Source: a bacterium HR36 (GTDB lineage: Bacteria; Planctomycetota; Planctomycetia; Gemmatales; HRBIN36). Taken from it: a stretch of DNA of 10,297 bases. Within the stretch, counting starts at the first letter, position 1. Each line of letters starts with the position of its first letter. The DNA lies in assembly GCA_002898995.1 (NCBI GenBank), contig BEIM01000089.1, positions 1 through 10,297 of the forward strand, written 5' to 3'. A program made the translations under genes and the position numbers. Of the stretch, positions 6,059 through 10,297 are shown in pieces. The notes under the pieces are model-generated. The model had not been told where the DNA came from. It worked only from the letters and a program-made list of their open reading frames with translations, and ran no database searches.

Positions 6059-6349
6059 ATAAAGATCCGCAACATTAACGGTACCTCTCAGACAACCTGC
6101 AAATGTGGCTCATGGCTAAAGCACTGGGAGAACTTCCGTGGCCAGGCAAAACCATCCCACTGCCCAGCCTTGGGCTACCTGAGGACTGACCTACTTGGCG
6201 CGCATGTCCAGAAGGGCAGTGGAAGCACCGACCAGAAGTGGTATATCTACCCGCTCTGCGCAGACCACAACAGGCACAGTGGAGAGTTGGAAGTTTCTAA
6301 CTCCTATAGGGTCGCGTCAGCCAACAAGAAGGAAACGTGCGAGAGGTAG
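6059..6349 (+). CDS. Cassette-borne Cys/His-rich protein with HNH-like zinc pattern, apparent ATA start
   Basis: A 96-residue product with Met in place of the first Ile: KIRNINGTS, then CKCGSWLKHWENF (14-26), C35, LLGAHVQKGSGSTDQKWYIY (45-64), PLCADHNRHSGELEV (65-79) and ASANKKETCER at the end. The order CxC, C, AHV, LCxxHN is like the zinc frame and core His of HNH-type endonucleases; whether it is active cannot be told. The sequence strongly resembles a hypothetical family I associate with integron cassettes, whose members normally begin with Met just before KIRN. Here that codon is ATA, placed seven bases after AAAGGAG. The TAG at 6347-6349 falls just before attC 4. The frame shows no internal lesion. 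The absent NTG start means automatic callers would miss it. Confidence 0.7.
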   Translation: MKIRNINGTSQTTCKCGSWLKHWENFRGQAKPSHCPALGYLRTDLLGAHVQKGSGSTDQKWYIYPLCADHNRHSGELEVSNSYRVASANKKETCER

Positions 6350-6356
6350 CGGGGCA

Positions 6357-6399
6357 TCACAACCGGTGGCAGCACACGGCGTGGAACAGGGGGTTAGGC
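6357..6399 (+). other. Putative attC site 4 (weak or decayed)
   Basis: Right core GTTAGGC (6393-6399) is a perfect consensus match and stands 43 bases after the stop of the preceding gene, as expected. The left partner TCACAAC (6357-6363) fits only at its CxAAC end, and the inner L boxes do not pair convincingly. It may be a decayed site or one whose left half I have misplaced. Confidence 0.4.
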
Positions 6400-6457
6400 G
6401 CCCAAGGATCACGACCGAAACCGGAGGCTCGCAGATGGAAATCAACGAATGGCTGGC

Positions 6458-6562
6458 ATGAAGCGGCGACGAATCAACGCCGACAAACCGTACCTCTGGA
6501 AGGCGGGCCCCGTCTGGTTCTTCATACCCAGCTCCGACGAACTCTGCTCATTAACCTGGTGA
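6458..6562 (+). CDS. Very small ORF after the last attC, possibly a truncated cassette gene
   Basis: ATG at 6458 overlaps the TGA of an eight-codon mini-ORF (6435-6461, MEINEWLA, preceded by CGGAGG) in an ATGA arrangement that suggests coupled translation. The product is 34 residues: MKRRRINADKPYLWKAGPVW then FFIPSSDELCSLTW. It is basic at the start and aromatic-rich in the middle. It begins about 60 bases after attC 4, where a fourth cassette gene would start, but no attC follows its stop. It could be a complete tiny gene, a truncated one, or chance. Confidence 0.3.
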   Translation: MKRRRINADKPYLWKAGPVWFFIPSSDELCSLTW

Positions 6563-6672
6563 GTACGGGCTTGAGGAGAGGCTGTCCCTTGCTGGACAGG
6601 GGCGGTAACCACGGACATCCTGGTCTCTGCCATGGGGAGGGCTGCGCTCGGGATCGGTCCGCCAAGAACTTC

Positions 6673-7385
6673 ATGCGCACCCTGAATGGCCCGTCCAGGT
6701 TCACGGTGGAGACGTTCGCCGTATCAAGGAATAACTTCATAGTCCTGTGGGGTACGGGCAAGCAGAACCAGTTGCTGATGTGCGGACCTGACGGCATCGA
6801 AGCGGAACACCGGAGCCTGTGCACGAGCTACGGCGCAAACGATGTGCTCTATGTTTACATTCTGGGGCAAAACGAGGACGGCTCGGCATTGCTTGTGTAC
6901 CTCGAACTGAACTTGCAGACGCGCTTGCGGATGCACACTTTCCCCCAATTCAGGGTAAACGACTGGGCGGTTGATTCAGAGGACAAAGCACGCCTGTTGG
7001 GAACCGATGCTGGCGGCCTCGCGCTTTGGTGGTTCGAACCCGATGGGCGAGCGCAAGGGTTCACATTCGAATTGCCGCGTCGGCAGGAGCTTTGGTTCTA
7101 CGACCCGCCTCCCCTGATGTTCCTGAGCCGGGACAGTGCTTGGTCGGCTCCTCTGGGATCCGTAACGACCCAATCTACGAGCAGTACGAACCGTTCCATA
7201 GTTTTGCAGGAGTGTTTGCACAACGAGGCGATACGAAAGGCGATGGCTGTGCCGATGGCACCGATCTGGTTACTGTTCTGATCAACTACCGGGGAGATAA
7301 TCAAGAGGCGGATGTGAACAGCGACGGCATCGTGGATGACATCGACCTAGTGGAAGTGCTGCTGAGCTTCGGCATAGAATGCTAA
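6673..7385 (+). pseudogene. Broken gene for a secreted repeat protein ending in dockerin-like loops
   Basis: The first frame (from about ATG 6673; open but not protein-like upstream) gives strand-rich sequence with propeller-type repeats: FAVSRNNFIVLWGTGKQNQL, DGSALLVYLELN and AVDSEDKARLLGTDAGGLAL followed by WWFEPDGRAQGF. The last resembles the 'DxRxRLLWTxxDGxAxLWxxxxDG' repeat of exported propeller proteins. Around 7140-7160 the frame must slip by one to continue as NDPIYEQYEPFHSFAGVF. That second frame ends with two 12-residue calcium loops, DTKGDGCADGTD (7230-7265) and DVNSDGIVDDID (7311-7346), each followed by a hydrophobic helix (LVTVLINY, LVEVLLSF), as in dockerin type I domains. TAA at 7383-7385. 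There is no signal peptide, so the 5' end is lost as well; the break probably lies where the cassette array abuts it (6563-6672). Confidence 0.6.
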
Positions 7386-7445
7386 AGCCGTACTTCAGGC
7401 ACGATTGGGTCTGGAATAATCTCTGGCACCCGGTGGGTGTTGCGC

Positions 7446-7473
7446 GGCGGGGAGCAGCCTAAATGGCTCCGCC
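7446..7473 (-). terminator. GC-rich hairpin after the helicase gene, terminator-like
   Basis: GGCGGGGAGC pairs with GCTCCGCC across a ten-base loop with a small bulge, starting about 18 bases after the TAA of the minus-strand helicase gene. There is no T-run after it on the minus strand, so it would at best be a weak intrinsic terminator between two converging genes. Confidence 0.25.
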
Positions 7474-7490
7474 AGACCGTTCTCCTTGCA

Positions 7491-10297
7491 TTAGCCGGAC
7501 CCAAAAATCTCCGGGTACTGCTGAACCTGTTCCAACAGATCGCGGTCGTAACGGATAACGACCACGCGGTACCCTCGCTGGGTCAGTTCTCCGCGCAGTT
7601 CGCAGTCCCGGGCGGCCTGTGCCGGCTCGTCGTGGACCGATCCGTCGCAAAAGACGCAAATATTCGGCTCGTAGAAGAAGTCCGGGATGCATGGCACTTC
7701 GGGGATCTTCTTCTGGGCGTCGTCGGGCAAGCGATAACCGCGCTCCGCAAGCAGGTTTAAGAAGCGCCGTTCCAACTCGGAGCGGGAATCGGTCAGGGAG
7801 CGCAACCAGGTCCAATGCTCCTGGCGGGAGCGACCCCGGACGCGGAGATGGGTAGTACTCTGACCCATTTCGAGCAGGACTTCCCGCACCCGGTGTCGAT
7901 CGATCAGGAGCGCTTCGTTTTGATTGCCAAAACTCAACAAACACTCGTAGCACGCAGCGCGGCAGTCGGGAGTAAGGTCATCGCCGTCAGGATCAAAGTG
8001 ACAGATTTCGAGTGCGCGTTGCGCAACTTCGGCAAGTGCGTACGGCTCCTCCACCAGCCGCCTGAGCACACCGGCTCCACCCTCGGTTACTTCGTAGAAG
8101 AGGATCGCCTGGTGCTCGCCAGATCCGATCCGTTCCGCAGCCAGTTCACTCTCCTCGAGTTGAAAGGCTTCTTCGATGCCCCGCTTGAGCGCGTACTGAA
8201 GGGTGGTCATGAGCGCAGGGTCGTTCTGCCACTCCGATCGAAGGGGGCGCAAAAGCATGAGGTTCTGGGTGGAGGTAACAGCCAGACGTACCCGCTCCAA
8301 TCGTCTTGTTCTGCCTGAGTGGCTCCGGCTATCTTCTGCTGAAGATAAGACTTCGCCGCTTTCAAAATCCACCAGAAACCCTTTGACGCTGGCGCCCTGC
8401 CAGCCGTGATTGAGGCGCAACACCGTCGCCGCCGGGGCGTAGGTAAGGCGCATGACCTCCGTTCCCTGCACTACGACGTCGGCTTCCCGGACACGGTAGC
8501 CTGCCCCTTCGGGGGCGAACTGGAACAACGTCTCGATCTCGTAGCCTCGGCGACGCCGTTCTTCCTCGTCGGCGGTAATGCGACCGCGCCGGCGCATCCG
8601 CACGTTCGGCATGTCCAGTGTGGTGACGATCAGGCTGTTCTCCCCGTCGAACCGAGTTCGGCAAACCGGGCAAAGATCCAGGTGGGGTTCACAAAAAGCC
8701 CCGCAGGTACGGCACAGGCGCCGCTGGCTCCTTCGCTCGTCCAGTCCACCGGGCGGTGCCTGAAAAGCCACCGACTCCCACAGGGCGCCCTCGTGGTACA
8801 GGAAGTTGTGGGGTGCAAACTCCCGAATGGCGAGGAACCGCGGTCGGGCGATGAACTCCCCCTCCCCGCGCGGCACCCAGGCGCGCACCGGAAGCGCGGG
8901 GAAGTTGTACCCGGGCAGGAAGCCTTCGCTGGCGAGATAGCGATACGGGTAGAAATCCCCTTCCTCCCGCGCTACATCCACCTGGAGCAGCAAGTTCAAC
9001 TGGCGACGGGCCTCGTCTTGCCGTTCTCTGGCCAGCCGCTGCTCCTCGCGTTTCCTTGCCTGGTCTTCCTCAGCTCGGGCGGCCACCAGTTGCCGCTTGG
9101 CAGCCCGATAGAGTTCCCGCCACCGGTCGAAGGCCCGGTCGAACTTTCGTGGCGCTTCCTCCACGATCTGTTCGATCCAGCGATCGCTAAACCAACCCGC
9201 CGATGCGAGGACTCCCTGGTCCCCTGCAAGGATCTGCCGCACACGCGCCGCGATCTCTGAGCGTGCGTCTTCTGAAAGCCGGATCTGCCTGGCGACGTGT
9301 TCCCGAAGCGGCAGGTCTTCCCGGTCGGTGTCGATGACCTCTTCAATAGAGTGACCGAGGGGAAGACGGATGTGCGCCAGCCACACCGCGTGGATGTGGG
9401 CGCGCAGCAAAGCCTCGTTGGCAAGATCGAGCCGGGGTGGTCGTACGCTCCCCGCGACCATCTCTGCGCGGCGCCGAAAGAAATACTGGTCGTGGTTATT
9501 GAAGGCGCCACAGTAGGTCACGATGAGACCTGGCTGACCCTGGCGGCCGGCCCGGCCGCTGCGCTGGGCATAGTTTGCCGGCGTGGGCGGCACGTTCCGC
9601 AGGTGCACCAAATCCAGGTCCGCGATGTCCACACCGAGTTCCATCGTGGGCGAGCATACCAAGTAGGGAAGGCGGCGTCCGAGCTCGGCCTCCTTGGTGC
9701 GGTCGTGCTCATCCCAGCGGAACCGTCGCTCCCGCCGCTCTCGCTCACCGGGGGCGACCACCTGCGCGGTGTGTTCCCGGGCTTCCAGGGCGGCAAGGCT
9801 TGCTGCCGATTGCTCGTAGAGGCGCTGGAAGAACCGGTTGACCGGTGGAGATACTTCCGCATAGCCACCCCCGGTAGCGCGACGGGAATAGAGCGGATCG
9901 GGAGGCGGGGGAGACCCGTTACCCAGGCACCAGTGAAGGCAGGACGCATCCAGCTGGTATGGCTGATGGTCGTCTACGGGGTCCAGTCGAACCAGGAGCC
10001 CATGCCTCACCAAGAGGTCAAGCAGTCGGTCCAGAACCCCCCAGTACTCGTCACCCTGCACGCCAAGTTGAGCGCAGAGGAAGCGCCCGATGCGGCCCTG
10101 AGCGCCGAGGCTGAAACCGTCGAGCAGTCGGGATGAAAGTCCCGGTCGCACGAAGCGGTTGCCAGGCCGCAGCACATCGTAGTCCGGATCCAGCCCCCAG
10201 AACTCGTTCAGATACTGCTCAGCCCTACGGCGCAGTTGCTGCTGAAACGTCTCCTCCAGCACCCGGGCGCGAATGGCGAGTTTGCGGCGAAATTGAT
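7491..10297 (-). CDS. C-terminal part of a giant SF2 helicase with DUF1998-type region and Vsr/DUF559-like nuclease
   Basis: The frame is open to the right edge, so the gene starts outside the window; a GTG at 10262 is internal (upstream codons read FRRKLAIRAR). Numbering from that GTG: helicase motif V SPTMELGVDIA (204-214), motif VI QRSGRAGRQ (233-241), a charged coiled coil (about 384-424), a zinc ribbon (C517, C520, C531, C534), then a DUF1998-like region with FYEVTEGGAGVL (722-733) and the Cys cluster C754/C767/C771/C774 (ACYECLLSFGNQ) known from MrfA- and DrmB-type proteins. The final 100 residues look like a PD-(D/E)XK fold of the Vsr/DUF559 kind: SELERRFLNLL, PDF (D861), FCDGSVHD (D873, H877), GYRVVVIRYDRDL. 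The Walker A and DEAD-box motifs must lie in the missing half. Likely role is DNA unwinding and cleavage in repair or phage defence; this is inference. No frame lesion is seen over 2.8 kb. Other parts of a defence operon may lie to the right. Confidence 0.85.
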   Translation of the reverse strand, partial: QFRRKLAIRARVLEETFQQQLRRRAEQYLNEFWGLDPDYDVLRPGNRFVRPGLSSRLLDGFSLGAQGRIGRFLCAQLGVQGDEYWGVLDRLLDLLVRHGLLVRLDPVDDHQPYQLDASCLHWCLGNGSPPPPDPLYSRRATGGGYAEVSPPVNRFFQRLYEQSAASLAALEAREHTAQVVAPGERERRERRFRWDEHDRTKEAELGRRLPYLVCSPTMELGVDIADLDLVHLRNVPPTPANYAQRSGRAGRQGQPGLIVTYCGAFNNHDQYFFRRRAEMVAGSVRPPRLDLANEALLRAHIHAVWLAHIRLPLGHSIEEVIDTDREDLPLREHVARQIRLSEDARSEIAARVRQILAGDQGVLASAGWFSDRWIEQIVEEAPRKFDRAFDRWRELYRAAKRQLVAARAEEDQARKREEQRLARERQDEARRQLNLLLQVDVAREEGDFYPYRYLASEGFLPGYNFPALPVRAWVPRGEGEFIARPRFLAIREFAPHNFLYHEGALWESVAFQAPPGGLDERRSQRRLCRTCGAFCEPHLDLCPVCRTRFDGENSLIVTTLDMPNVRMRRRGRITADEEERRRRGYEIETLFQFAPEGAGYRVREADVVVQGTEVMRLTYAPAATVLRLNHGWQGASVKGFLVDFESGEVLSSAEDSRSHSGRTRRLERVRLAVTSTQNLMLLRPLRSEWQNDPALMTTLQYALKRGIEEAFQLEESELAAERIGSGEHQAILFYEVTEGGAGVLRRLVEEPYALAEVAQRALEICHFDPDGDDLTPDCRAACYECLLSFGNQNEALLIDRHRVREVLLEMGQSTTHLRVRGRSRQEHWTWLRSLTDSRSELERRFLNLLAERGYRLPDDAQKKIPEVPCIPDFFYEPNICVFCDGSVHDEPAQAARDCELRGELTQRGYRVVVIRYDRDLLEQVQQYPEIFGSG

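Larger units (their letters stand above)
4594..6399 (+). mobile_element. Integron-type gene cassette array without integrase (CALIN-like)
   Basis: Three consecutive one-gene units are each bounded by attC-like sites whose right-hand core matches the GTTRRRY consensus: GTTGGGC (4693), GTTAGCC (5423), GTTAGGC (6029) and GTTAGGC (6393). Taking the cut after the first G, the cassettes are 4694-5423, 5424-6029 and 6030-6393. In each unit a ribosome binding site and start follow the upstream core within about 50 bases and the stop lies within about 50 bases of the next site, the standard cassette layout. All genes are plus. No tyrosine recombinase is encoded in the window; it may lie outside or be absent. 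The second and third sites are well structured; the first and last are weaker. Confidence 0.7.

Noticed and set aside
6560..6672. Group II intron or other insertion after the last cassette
   Set aside because: GTGAG at 6560 slightly recalls an intron boundary near an attC, but there is no reverse transcriptase, no domain V-like hairpin and too little room.
8406..10136. Long plus-strand frames opposite the helicase gene
   Set aside because: They are antisense shadows of a GC-rich gene; the minus-strand product has clear helicase, zinc and nuclease motifs while these have none.
10260..10262. GTG as the true start of the helicase protein
   Set aside because: The frame stays open with natural sequence to the window edge, and the essential ATPase motifs I and II are missing, so the gene must begin outside.
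1..10297. CRISPR array, tRNA or rRNA genes
   Set aside because: No regularly spaced repeats and no cloverleaf or rRNA-like conserved segments were seen on either strand.

Overview
The window looks like an accessory region of an environmental bacterium, most probably a planctomycete or a neighbouring phylum. Two things point that way: a secreted TIGR03067-type protein (2811-3275), a family known mainly from Planctomycetota, and a C-terminal pair of dockerin-like calcium loops (7230-7346), common in Planctomycetota and Armatimonadota. There is no rRNA, tRNA or other direct taxonomic marker, so this is inference. The region mixes intact small genes, frameshifted gene remnants and a mobile cassette array, with one large gene running off the right edge.

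Layout. (1) 1-2800: the 3' part of a small membrane protein with a KOW/SH3-like domain (2-412), then a gene-poor stretch, two short divergent ORFs of unknown function (1285-1503 minus, 1473-1806 plus), and about 1 kb with no gene I can support. (2) 2811-3275: an intact secreted TIGR03067-like protein with a strong ribosome binding site. (3) 3381-4176 minus: remnants of a three-gene operon, each with at least one frame disruption; the first gene carries a sigma-70 region 4-like helix-turn-helix. An 81-82 base piece of the last gene (3354-3435) recurs in degenerate form at 1103-1183. (4) 4594-6399 plus: an integron-type gene-cassette array with no integrase in the window (a CALIN-like cluster). 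It has three one-gene cassettes separated by attC-like sites: a zinc-ribbon protein, a PUR-family (DUF3276-like) nucleic-acid-binding domain fused to a helix-turn-helix, and a Cys/His-rich protein that appears to begin with ATA. A further small ORF follows the last site, but its own attC is missing. (5) 6673-7385 plus: a broken gene for a secreted repeat protein ending in dockerin-like loops. (6) 7491-10297 minus: the C-terminal 930 or so residues of a very large superfamily 2 helicase with a zinc ribbon, a DUF1998-type Cys cluster and a Vsr/DUF559-like nuclease domain at its end; its N-terminal ATPase half lies outside the window.

How the parts relate. The cassette genes are independent units moved by site-specific recombination; each has its own Shine-Dalgarno sequence just after the upstream recombination point and stops just before the next. 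Their functions are unknown, but two look like nucleic-acid-related proteins. The helicase-DUF1998-nuclease polypeptide belongs to the wider MrfA/DrmA-DrmB world of DNA repair and anti-phage helicases, so an island combining defence and cassette cargo is a reasonable reading. No partner defence gene is visible here.
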